A stretch of DNA of 64,000 bases from Drosophila persimilis (lineage: Eukaryota > Arthropoda > Insecta > Diptera > Drosophilidae), in contig NW_020825336.1 of assembly GCF_003286085.1 (NCBI RefSeq), positions 124,001 to 188,000 on the forward strand, read 5' to 3'. The translations under genes and the position numbers were made by a program. This document shows, one piece after another, positions 24,961 to 35,903 of the stretch. Position 1 is the first letter of the stretch. Each line of letters starts with the position of its first letter. The notes beneath the pieces were generated by a model. That model searched no databases and was not told the origin of the DNA. It saw only the letters and a list, made by a program, of their open reading frames with translations.

Positions 24961-26159
24961 AAAAAATAAAAATGTTTGCTCTGGGTGAAAACCCGCAAGT
25001 CATGTGGCATGACACGGGGCGAATACCCGACAAAAAGCAGGACCATTGATTCGTGTCCGAGGCGTGTCCAGATACGGGGCGTATGAGTAATGCACACGGG
25101 CTGCTCATAATCCGAACGCCTGCCTCTTGCAATCTGGGGGTTTGCTAAAGTGTTTTCAGCAATGGCCAAATCCTCCTCCATTTGGCTTTAATTAAAGAGC
25201 TGCAGCAAAAACTTGATAGAGAGAGAGAGGGAGGGAGAGGGAGGGAAAGATTTGCATTTGGCGGAGACCTAGGTCGATGCGATGCGATGCGATGCGGAAG
25301 ACCCGTCTGAGGCCGAATTGAATTATTATGCAATTAGCAATTAGTATCAATTGAGGCAGAGAATCGCCCCTCGTCTAGATGCCGAAAACCACTCGACTGG
25401 GTCAACCGTTCATCAGAGAGAAGGAGCTTGGATGGGAGGCAAGGTGAGCGTCTCCTCCGCGATCTGCGATCCGCGCTCTGCCCCCCAGCCCGGGCCTTGT
25501 TTGCCCACTCTGCTCATTTGTTGATATTTGCATTTCGCAATGCCAGTCGCAAGAATAGTGCATCTCGAGTGTGTGCTGAGCAGAAGATTTCGCAATGTGG
25601 GCTCTCGACCTCTTCGCCGCAGGCCCGGAGGCTTGAACTCCTCTCCACTGAATGCTGCGTCATTCGGCGGCGCTGGGGGCTGGCGTTCTTGCCTCTCTTC
25701 CTAACCTTTGGGCTGGTCAAAGTCCAACCGAGTTGCAAGCACTATAAATAGGCAAAACAACAAAGGCAGAAAACTGGCAAAAGACTCCACATGCACATGC
25801 ACATCCACGAGATGCTGGCTGAAAGCAATCTGGCTTAATCATGTGAGAAGAGAAGACCAGAGCAGCAGTCAACGAGGCAGGGCCAGGGGCGGGGCCAGGG
25901 GGCATGCGGCATGCGGCACCGAAAACAAACGAAAAGAAGACAACAAACTGAAATCGAGTTTGCCACAAACAACTCGCGACTCGCGTTGACTCTACGCTGA
26001 ACTTACAGACCAGAGATGATGACGACTCGGGACGGGTTCTCTGGGCATGACTCAGCCCCCAGCTGGCGATGGCAGATGCCACAGATCGAAAGACGAATGC
26101 AGTGCGAAGTAGAACCCAACAAAACTGCATAGATTCAGGCTAGTCTCTGTGTGGATTGC
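24961..26159. other. Gene-free stretch
   Basis: Holds a GCGAT run at about 25277-25297 and GA-rich patches near 25220. No coding exon recognised. Confidence 0.5.
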
Positions 26160-26184
26160 ATTGGTTTCCATTTTTGTGGATATA

Positions 26185-26600
26185 TTGCATCGATTTGCAA
26201 AGATTTTTATCGATTTGACATTGGTTTTTATCGATTTACATTGGTTTTGATCGATTTATATCGATTATAATTTATGGGGAACAAACCAATGGATTTTGTT
26301 GTGCATCGATTTACATTAATCTTTATCGATTTACATAGATTTTAATCGATTATTATTTATAGGGAACCCAATGGATTTTTAGTGCATCGATTTACATAGA
26401 TGTTCATCGATTTACATAGATTTTTATCGATTTATATCGATTATTATTTATGGGGAACGCCCTAATGGGTTATTTTGTGTATTTATTTATTTACATCGAT
26501 TTTTTATCGATTTACATTGGGTTTTATCGAATTATATCGATTCTAATTTATAAGGAACAACCCAATGGATTATTTTGTGCATCCACCAGTTTCCATTCTC
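26185..26600. repeat. Tandem array rich in ATCGAT
   Basis: Fifteen ATCGAT hexamers lie within about 360 bp, mostly inside ATCGATTTACAT or TATCGATTTATA. A higher-order unit of about 90-100 bp is visible: TTTATGGGGAAC, then CCAATGGATT, then TTGTGCATCGATTTACAT, with unit marks near 26270, 26358, 26448 and 26550. CGATA/ATCGAT is the core recognised by BEAF-32 and DREF, so the array could bind these factors; that is inference. Confidence 0.8.
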
Positions 26601-26660
26601 GTCTTTAGACATCCCAAATAATGAATAAATGACTAACAAATAATAAATGTAATAATATTA

Positions 26661-27113
26661 GGGACCCTCAATATGTCTATATAATAGAGAAAATAAATAA
26701 ATAACCTTTCATGATAAATGAGTGCTGAATAAATACAGTAATCGCTGTAATAATCGCTCGATTCTTGGTGTATTTCTTGAAGTATTTTATACTGTCATTT
26801 CTTTTCCAGCTTGATCTATTCCGCCATATTGTTTGATGTCGTTTCTACGAAAGCAACCCCTAGCATTCCTTACGAGTTGGGGACCCAAAACATTTCTATA
26901 CAATAGAGCGCATATAAATCATCATAAATAATCGGTAATAGCAAATGTCGAGTGAATAAATTGAGTAATCGCTGTACTAATCGCTTGAACCCTAAGTTTT
27001 CGCCACAAAAACTCTGTTCTTGGAGTATTTTATGCTTGTATTTGTTTTCCCGTTTGATCTATGCTGTGATATGGCCAAGACTGTCCAACCCCTAGTATTC
27101 CGTATTCCTTGTG
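26661..27113. repeat. Diverged direct tandem duplication, about 220-235 bp per copy
   Basis: Copy A (26661 to about 26878) and copy B (about 26879 to 27113) share, in the same order, GGGACCC, TCTATA(T/C)AATAGAG, a TAAATAAT stretch, AGTAATCGCTGTA(A/C)TAATCGCT, CTTG(A)AGTATTTTAT, a TTTTCC then TTGATCTAT segment and CAACCCCTAG(C/T)ATTCC. Indels and substitutions separate them, so the duplication is not recent. Confidence 0.75.
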
Positions 27114-27152
27114 AATAATATTTGCACTTCTCACCGGTTCACCCCGTAAGAT

Positions 27153-27154
<2 letters not shown>

Positions 27155-27194
<40 letters not shown>
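27155..27194. repeat. Homopolymer of 40 C
   Basis: An uninterrupted C run between AAGATGG and TGTGGAAA. It is the complement-strand counterpart of the long G run at 23.6 kb, and the same artefact caveat applies. Confidence 0.9.
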
Positions 27195-27900
27195 TGTGGA
27201 AAACCCATTGACGGGAAACTTGGGCGCTGGTGAGAACGAAAGCGAAACGCTTCGGAAGATCTTTTGAATTCCAGAGAAGCCCCCCCCCCAGAGCCTCGCC
27301 ACTCGCCCCCTCGCAAGCTAATTAAGCCGTGGTCGGGGGTTGGGGGTGTTGCACTAAGGGAAAGCACTAAGTGCAACTGCAATTTCAACAACTGCTGCAA
27401 CAGCGACAGCAACAACAAAGATGAGAAATCGCTGGCTTCCTGGCTGCATGAAGAAATGAGTCTAGAGGAAAAACTTGTTCATCTTCAGCTCTAACGAGCT
27501 AACGGAGCGACAGGCAGACGGATGGATGGACGGATGGATGGCTGGCTGGACCGCCGATGAACGTTTCCACGATAGGTAAACAAGCAACAACAACAACAGC
27601 AGCCACAACAGGTAGCAAGCGGTGCAAGTGCAAGTGTAACAGCGGCAGCAACAACAGAAGCACACTCGCTGCCGCACTCCCGCTCTAGAGATGGACCCGT
27701 GACGGAGTGGCCACCGATCACGACGATACCACAATCAGAATCGATCAACGCCAAGCTGTGCCTCAATTCCATCCAAACCTAAAGGAATACAAAGAGTCTT
27801 CTTGTTGTTGTTTAAAGCCCACTCAATTCTTTGTTGTGCTTGAAAAAAGGAAACAAAATTATTGCTTCTAATTTCTAAGTTTTTAATTCTTTTTTTTTTT
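27195..27900. other. Gene-free stretch
   Basis: Contains GGATG-type and CAACAG-type simple sequence (27510-27660). No gene recognised. Confidence 0.5.
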
Positions 27901-27918
27901 AAGAGAACAAGTAAGAAA

Positions 27919-28800
27919 TTTTCCTATTTTGGTCATAAGATTAACAAATACTTTTTTTCATATTTTTTGTTTCAATCATTAATTCTTTTAATTCAAAAAT
28001 TATGAGTAATTTTCCTATTTTGGTGATAAGATTAACAAATACGTTTCTTTTAACCTATTTTAGGCACATTTTTTTCATATTTTTTTTTTCTTTTTTTTCT
28101 CAATCATTGCCTTTAATTAGTCCATTTTTAGTCCAACAATGAGTTATTTTCCCATTTTGGTCATAAGATTAACAAATACATTTTTCTTACCTATTTTAGA
28201 AATTTGTTTTATATTTTATTTTTTTGTATTTTTGTCAATTTTTTTGTTTTTTTTTCTTTCTTTGTTTTTCAATCATTAATGGTTTTAATTAAAAAATTGT
28301 TAATACATTTTTTCAAAAGAGAACAAAAAATATGAGTCATTTTCCTATTTTGGTCATAAGATTAACAAATACGGTTTTTTTAACCTATTTTAGGCACTTT
28401 TTTTTATTTTTTATTTTTGTCAATTTTTTTTTTCTTTTATCGAAAGTTTTTAGCAATGAGTTTATTTTAATGCTTGTGATTCTGGGTATTAATTCGAATT
28501 TCAATCATTCTAATTTATATTTGTAAATTTTTAATAATTTTTGTTCGAAGGAGAAAAAAAAATTTAAGTAATTTTCTTAAGATTTGCATAAGATTAGCAA
28601 ATACGTTTTTTACAATTTTTTTTCTCTTTTTTCTTAAGTTTTTTTAAATATGTTTTTTGCGTTTTTTTCATTTATTTTTTCTCTCCTTTTTCGTTTTTTT
28701 TTTTTAATTTTTTCTTGTTTTATTAAAACTTATTGGCAATCAATTTATTTTAAAGCTTGTGATTCTGGGTATTTATTCGAATTTCAATCAATTTATGTAT
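27919..28800. repeat. T-rich tandem array with a conserved 33-bp core
   Basis: The core TTTTCCTATTTTGGTCATAA followed by GATTAACAAATAC recurs near 27919, 28011, 28147 and 28339, and in decayed form near 28571. Between cores lie T-rich spacers containing CAATCATTAAT and ACCTATTTTAG words. Two later units also share TTGTGATTCTGGGTATT(A/T)ATTCG. Unit length grows from about 90 to about 230 bp. No protein domain is visible in any frame, so this is a non-coding array or a nest of truncated copies of one element. Confidence 0.75.
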
Positions 28801-28829
28801 GTATCCATCCAGCCTTGTGGAGAAAGACC

Positions 28830-30290
28830 TCAAAGATGAAAGGATAATGGGGAAGCTGATAGCCTGCTACCTTTATTCAAAGATTTATAAGATATTAATG
28901 GATATATTCCATATAGATATAATAGTGGGCACGACTCCCTGGCTCCCTCAGCGACAACCCAGGACATTTTGATTTGTATTATAATAAGTGAAAATACTCT
29001 TGAAAAGTGCCTTCTGCCGGGCACACCTTCGAGAAGGAAAAGATATCGTGCTTATCGACCCGTTCGTCTTATCCCTGAGATATCGCAAGCTCGATAGTAT
29101 TCGCCCCTCCGTGTCCCATCCCCAAGGCAGGGCTCTCGTGTTGAAGGTTTAGGTTGAGTGCCTCCTGGGGCGGTGGGTGGTTGGGTGGTGTGTGGTGTGT
29201 GTGCTGTGTGTGGTGTCTGTGCTGCTAAGGCCATGCCCTGCATGCCGCTCGGGCCAAGACAATAAACAAATAAATTACATGAAAGCGTCTGCTGGTGCCT
29301 GCCTGCTGCCTCTGCCTGCTGCCTGCCACAGTTTGAATCTTTTCCAACAAGATAATCACAATGAAGCGGCACGAAATGTGCAGCAATGTGGCAGCATCCT
29401 CATTAACCCCTCCGCACCGCCAGCCCTCCTTTGGTTAAAAGTGAAAGTCATTGCGAATCCCCTCCAGTCCCCCCTCCCCTCACCCCCTTCAAATCCTAAG
29501 CAGAAGCAGGCAAAAGTAATTGGCCAGGTCGCCTCGCGGGTTAATTAAAACGCACTTTGTGGCCAATGAATGATCGAAAGAAAAATACAATAAAATAAAC
29601 GAAGAAGTCAATGATGCGGATGGAGTGGATAGATGGGGGGAGGGGGGATTAGGGGGGATTAGGGGGGGTACCATATCGATACCGAATGAAATGTAAATAT
29701 TTGAATGACCGCAAAAACCGCAGCAAACGCAGCAGCGCATCCGTGAGATGCCTTTGAAATGTCTCAAAGATAAATTAATTTTCACAACGACAACAGAAAA
29801 AAAAAAGAAGACCTGCCCCGCCCCGACTGTGGCACCGCCTGTGCCTCCATCTGTGCCCCTGCCACCGCCACCGCCACCGCCTGTGCCTCCGTCTGGTACA
29901 CTTTTTCACTTCTTCCGCCAATAAACAAATCTCTGCTTGGCCGCCGAGAAAGTATAGAAAGCTGCTCGGTGCTCGCTCAAATGAGATTCAATAAATTTGC
30001 CCAGGCGGCAGGCGGCAGGCGGCAGGCAGCGGCCTGCCACTTAAAAGCTGATAGCTATATTTAAGCCTCGTCCCAGTGCCGCCCGAAGGCTATTTTGTGG
30101 GTCAGTCGAGCAGCCATGTAGGAGGTGCATGCGGCATGTGGCATGCGGCAGCCAATTGGGTCAAGCCATGGGCCGCCTTGCAGCAGCCCACCTGCAGCAG
30201 CTGACCCCCCCCCCAACCCCCACAGCATTCGTTCCAAAGAACATTTCCATTCCAAATTGAAACTTAATCGGGGAAAAAAGTGGGTCTATC
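28830..30290. other. Gene-free stretch
   Basis: TG-rich microsatellite at about 29165-29225, CCTGCTG repeats at about 29290-29335, CCGCCA repeats near 29860-29885 and a GGCGGCA run at about 30005-30025. No coding exon supported. Confidence 0.5.
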
Positions 30291-30299
30291 GACGGGGGA

Positions 30300-30435
30300 G
30301 TTGCCTGGGACGGGGGCTGGGACTGGGCCTGGGCCTGGGATTGGGCCTGGGACTGGGATTGGGCCTGGGACTGGGATTGGGCCTGGGACTGGGCCTGGGA
30401 CTGGGACGGGGACTGGGATTGGGCCTGGGACTCCC
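30300..30435. repeat. GGGACT / GGGCCT / GGGATT hexamer minisatellite
   Basis: About 22 consecutive hexamers of the form GGG(A/C)(C/T)(T/G), arranged in variant 12- and 18-bp higher-order units. The 6-bp period leaves several frames open on both strands, including the PVPGPIPG-like and QSQSQAQ-like frames, which are artefacts of the repeat. Regular GGG triplets on the plus strand make quadruplex folding plausible. Confidence 0.85.
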
Positions 30436-31384
30436 CTTCCTTGTGCCTCCTTTCGAAGGGATACTCTCTTTGGCGGCTCCACATCACACCTGGAGATCCG
30501 ATCCCTTTGATTGCTGGGTATGACGGGCCGCCACTCGGGCCACTCTTGGCCTCCACGCGTGGGCCGCCTCGACAGGTTAACCAGCTAGACGACGACTCAA
30601 TAAACGAGGTCTGCATGGAGGCCAGGAGCGGTGCACATTTGCGCCGATTGTGCAATGGGTGGCAGGCAGGCAGGCCGTCCGGCAGGCAGGCAGGCACACA
30701 TGTGGCACAAGTGGCTAGAATCTGAGAGCAGCTGCTGCTAAAACGGTAAATGTTGTACTCAGATCCCATGTGCGACACGGACACCGGCACGGACATGGAT
30801 GAAGGAAGTTGTGTGTGGGTCTGGGGTCTAGCATTACCAGAGGCCCACATTGACATGCTCTGAATACTGTTGTGCCCCCCCAAACCCCCCACAACCCCTC
30901 CCCCACCCCCACTCATTGTCCGTTGTGGCGGCTGCTGTGGCGGCTGCTGTGGCATGCCGCACTTGCATCGCAGTCTTGAGAATGGCATTTTGATTTATTG
31001 GCCTGTTCCAGAGCCACTGGAGCTTCGATTGCATAATTTCAGACACCAAAAAGTACAAAAAGTACAAAAAATACAAGAAATACCTACCTTTTGGCGACTA
31101 TGAAATGCAAAGCCAAATGCATTTTTTCCCACAATTTGCAAACAATAATGAAACCGTGGCTTACTGGCTGCCTGGCTGGCTGGCTGCCTGGCTGGTTGGC
31201 TAATTAAATCAAATAAGCCGGGCCAAGCGCATTAAAAATGCACACAAAAAGGCACAGCCGACCAGACACTGACAAAGTAAATAAAAATTGGGAAATCACA
31301 TGGATTTATGGCCACACGCCGACCAGCGAATGCTCTGCCAGCAGGCGGACCTCAGGGGAATCACATCCGTAGGAAGCACAAGTG

Positions 31385-32060
31385 TCCAAGGGGGGGCGGA
31401 AAGGCTAGGAATCCTTGGGTCTGCATTTGTATCCATAGGATTTGGTCTTAGGAATCCATAGGAATTCGTCTTTCTACTTCTATCCGTAGAGATCCATTTC
31501 CATCTGCCTATCCGTAGAGATCCCCTGATCTTCTTTCTATTCGTAGGGATCCTTGGATCGGATCTTCTTTCTATTCGTAGGTATTCGTCTTCCTTCTTCG
31601 AACTGTACGGATCCTTCTCTCTGTTCTTTATCCGTAGGATCCTTCTCTATCTGCCTATCCGTAGGGATACCTTGATCTTCTTCCTATCTGTGGGCATCCT
31701 TCATCATCATATATGATGGGATCTCCTGATCTTCTTCCTATCAGTAGGCATCTCTCTCCATCTTTATATCCATAGGAATCAGTGGATCTTCTTCCTTTCC
31801 ATAGGGATCCTTCTCTATCTTTCAATCGGTACGGATCCTTGGATCGTCTTCCTATCAGTAGGCATCTCTCTCCATTTTAATAATCATAGGAATCCTTCTC
31901 CATCTTCCAAACCGTAGAGATCCTTGGATCTTCTCCCTATCCGTAGGAGTCCTTCTCCATCTTCCTATCCATAGGGATTCGTCTTCTTCCTTCTCACCGA
32001 GGAGGTCCTTCTCCATCCATAGAAACCCTTCTCCATCTTCCAATCCATAGGGTGCAGCCG
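31385..32060. repeat. Degenerate minisatellite with TCCGTAGGGATCCTT units
   Basis: Roughly 20 imperfect copies, about 30-40 bp apart, of a unit combining CTTCTTCC / CTCCATCTT with TATCCGTAGG(G)ATCCTT(GGATC). Variants include TATCCATAGGAATC and TATCAGTAGGCATC. The short open frame on the minus strand at 31855-32076 repeats (G)RWRR and is explained by the array. Confidence 0.8.
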
Positions 32061-32069
32061 TCTGTTTTC

Positions 32070-35000
32070 TCAACAACCTGAATCTTGGGCTCTATAAGAC
32101 CTCCAAGAAACAGATCTATTCTTAAAGCAAAGCTACACTGCGGTGCCTATTCGCCTCTTCGTCCGGGAATGAGTTCCCTTTGCAGGTTTTCCCTTTAGTC
32201 AAATCTTTGCCTTTGGTCGAATCAAATTACATAGCAATTACGCCTCGAACAGAGAGGGCATGGCACTCCACAAGCGGCACTCTGTGGCTGGCATGCCACA
32301 AGTGGCCCGGCCGGCCGGCAACGACCGATAACAGGCAACAAAGACAACAGAAATATGGTCAGAGCAGGGCAACAACAACAGCAACAACAGCAACAAAGAT
32401 TGGCAACAAAAAGGCAACCAATTAAGGCCAATTTAGTTGCAGCAACGCCGAGCGGCAACGACACAAGAAATAATCAGTGAGGAAACAAGTCAGGGAAGAG
32501 ATAGCCCCTCCCCGCCCCCCAACGCCCCCCGCCCCCCAGCCGAAGCATGAGATACCCTCACGGCCACTCAGGACCCCGGCAAGACACGACCCAAGTGCAC
32601 GGGCAGCCAGCTGCGTGCCGGCCATAGTCCGGGTACCCTGCCCCGGGGAAAGGGTATCCGCAGCAACGAGAGCAACGTCTCGGCATGCAAATGAGAGCAG
32701 CCAAGTGGCAGCAACGGCAGCGGCAGCGGCAGTGCAACCAAAGTAACTCGATACAAATTTTGCAAAGAAAAACAACACCAAAAACAGCAACAACAGTGGC
32801 AAAAGTTACGAATACGAATACGAATACGAGTATTTCCTTTTGTATGCAGGTTTGTGTAAAAATTGTCACATTTTTTGCTGAGAAACTGTGAGAAAATATG
32901 CAAAGCAGCTGAAACGTACAACTTTTGATAGTGTTTTATCGCTTTTTTTATTCTGTACAGCCTGTACGGGGTGTCCACCGGTGCCTGCCTCCGAGCTGCC
33001 ACAGGGTTCTGCCCAAGGAACGGTCATTGGAGAGCGAGAAAAGTTTGCATGGATGAAAAAGGAGTCGTGCTTCCAAGTTCCAGATCTTTTGCGGGTCTAA
33101 GACTATGTAATTTACTCCCTTTACCCAAGAACTGCAGTTAGATGGACTGCAGACTCTATCAAAAATCTAGGGCCATACGTCTTCAGGGGAAGAAACGTGT
33201 CTTAAAAAAGACACAAATCAATGAAAACACAGCTTAAATGTTACCTTCTTTTACAAGGAATTATCAACAATCCTTAATGAAGACTTTTTCGCTGGAGAAC
33301 CCGAGAAGAGGGTCGTTGGCTTGACCTTTTAGAGGCCAACAATCGTCGAAGTTGTTGGGGAAAAATATATATATATACAACCGGTACTTAATTCCCTTTA
33401 AAAAAAACCTACATAGATAATTTATTGTTTAAATACTCGAAAGAAACCTATATTTATTCTCTTTGAAGATAAATTAAATTCCTTAAGATATTCCGCTCCG
33501 TTTCGCAGAGTTTTGCCAAAAACTAAAACTCGATGAACCCCAACTTTTTTTTATCAAAAATAGAGCCAACAAATTTCTATTGAAACGCATAAAAAAACCT
33601 GGGGAAAATCCTTTCTTTTGTATCTTTTTTGCACTTACGTTTTTGGAGTTTTTTTTTTTAATTTTACACCAAAAAATATTAAGAAATGACAAAAATTTAA
33701 CCAAAAATTAAGTGGAAATTGTGTTTCATAAGAATCTTTAAACTGGGTTTAAAATATAAACTATTGAAAACTAATATAAATATTAAAACTAAATATTAAA
33801 AATAACGAATTATTAAGAAAATATAGATAGAGTGGAAAATAGTGGGAGCAAAAACATACCCTTCTAGGGTTAATGGAAGCCTCTTTTGAGGCCGCTGTGC
33901 GGGGCGGGTTATAAGTGCAGTGGGAAAAGAGGGCATACTCGCATATAGATAAAGATGATCTCTGTCTGATTTCAGTGACGACGACTGAGACACACACACA
34001 CACGCACACACACACATTGGAACAAGTGTGTCACAGTGGAGGCAGGCAGCAGCATTCAAGTGCAATTGCAGTGAAATCTTCATTTTTCAATAACAAATAG
34101 ACGAGCAGTAAGGTTTTCCATAAGGCAGGGGCAGTGCTGGGGCAGGGGCGGGGGCAGTGCTGGGGGCAGGGGCGGGGGCAGAATGCGGTTGCATTGTTTA
34201 CCCAAGGCGGAGCGCGGCTTTGAAGGCGTTGAAGGGGGCTTCGAGAGCTGGTAACGAGCCGGCCTTAGAGCCGCAGCTTTTATTATTTCTTTTTTTCTTC
34301 TTTTTTTTTGTTTTTTTGACTGTGCGCCCCATCAAAGCTTGGGCCAGCAAGTGCCGTGACCTTTTTCTGTCTTTCTTTCAATTCGAGTTCTGTTTGGGAC
34401 TTTACGAGTATATTTGTGCAGGCGGGGGGCGCGCAGAAACCGAATCTAATTGCGCGAGCGGCTTGCCCCAAGTGCCCCTAGCCCCTCCAGCCCCTCCAGT
34501 CACGCGCCGTTGGTGTTAAAAGACGGAAGGAGAGTGGCATTATCTTTGTGGCACCGGGAGTTGGGGGCACCGGCATGGCATGGCATGGCACACAATCAAT
34601 TTATATTGCTGGGGCACTCTCACACGCACACGGACGCACGCACACCCACGCATATTCCCCGGCTTCTGCAGGTGGCAGGCAGCAGCAGCCAGCAACCCGT
34701 TTTTGGCTGCAAGAAAAACTAACTTTTGCACACACTTGTTCACTTTCTTCTTGCTGCTGCAACCATTGCGTACATATGTATGTACATATGTGTGTGGAGC
34801 GTAGTGTCCACAGCATCCCATGGATTGAAAGTAACTGTAACTCTGCGTGCATCTGTGTGCGGCTTACAGTCGCTCGCATACACACCATACATCTGTACAT
34901 ACCTGTCCAGCAAATTAGCAAAACCGCAAAATATGTGTCGCTTTCAATTGCAATTGCAATTTCAATTGCGATTGCAACTCGATTCGGACTCCACTCGAAC

Positions 35001-35280
35001 TTTAGCCCCCTTGTCCACCGGCTTACAAACACGGCCAACACACACACTTTCAAAAAAACGCTACGCGACGACCACGGACTTTAGCACTTGCGTAAATATT
35101 TGTCTTGGCTAGAATACAAGTTGAAGACGCGAAACGGCATGAAACGAAACGTATTCTGGATCTCCGTTGAATGCAATGCAGCGCAGCGCCAAGCGCCAAA
35201 ACAGAGAGAGAAATGGGAGAAAGAGAGAAATGGATGCAGAAGAGCGGTTCCCGCGGTTCAAAAATTTACTAAAAAATCCC
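32070..35280. other. Gene-free stretch left of the ICA69 region
   Basis: Contains CAACAG-type runs (32360-32400), AT-rich sequence at 33,360-33,830, a CA run at about 33989-34016, and GGGGCAG repeats near 34125-34180. The block 34,980-35,280 looks like a possible leftward 5' leader downstream of the motif-1 word at 35.29 kb, with a possible donor (GTAAGC on the minus strand near 35,028). No start codon or coding exon could be tied to it. Confidence 0.45.
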
Positions 35281-35285
35281 ACAAC

Positions 35286-35297
35286 TAGTGTGACCAA
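35286..35297 (-). promoter_or_regulatory. Ohler motif 1 core-promoter word, minus strand
   Basis: The minus strand reads TTGGTCACACTA, which fits the published YGGTCACACTR motif 1 found close to the start site of TATA-less Drosophila promoters. It points left, away from ICA69, and so predicts a leftward transcript starting at about 35.29 kb. It could also serve ICA69 if the promoter works in both directions. Confidence 0.45.
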
Positions 35298-35903
35298 CAA
35301 CAGTTTCTCTCTTGCTCTCCCAATATTCTAACTGTCAGTTCTCTCTCCCTTAAAATAATCATCTATTTAATGAAGTGTTGTCTCGCATTTCCAAAATAGA
35401 CTAGAAACACGCACATTTGCTCTCTTAAATAAGAATTCCCTACGAAGAACCCAACTGAAAACCTTAATTTGCTCTTTTAACACACTTTATAAAAGCTTTT
35501 CATAATCATATTCAAATAGCCAGTGTAACCAGAAGGTATGTCGAATACGCGGCAGTTTTTCACAGTGGCTCTGTGAAAGTTTCATCCCTGTGTAGTTGCC
35601 ATGTAGCAGAAATGATTCCGTTTTATGGAAATTTTTAGACTTTTTTTTTACCTATATTTAATAAACAATCTTATAAAGGGGAGTACCTAAATGAACCAAT
35701 CTTGCAGAAAATTGATTAGTCTATCGGATAAAACTATATGCTCCGTCCTGAGGGCTGTAGCTGGCTAGCAGTTCCAGATCGAATATCAAAATTGAGAAAT
35801 ATATACACAACCCGAGAGCAGCGCTGCCGACGTCGCTGCTTTACTCGTTTTTTCCATTCACTTGTTCCACTTTTTTTTTAACGTACGCAGCACCCCCGAA
35901 AAT

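Noticed and set aside
30161..30988. 275-codon minus-strand frame with a QSQSQAQ stretch
   Set aside because: Held open by the hexamer minisatellite; no domain, and the sense strand has an equally open frame.
32568..33002. 144-codon minus-strand frame
   Set aside because: Composition follows CAACAG and ACGAAT simple repeats; no motif recognised and no splice context.
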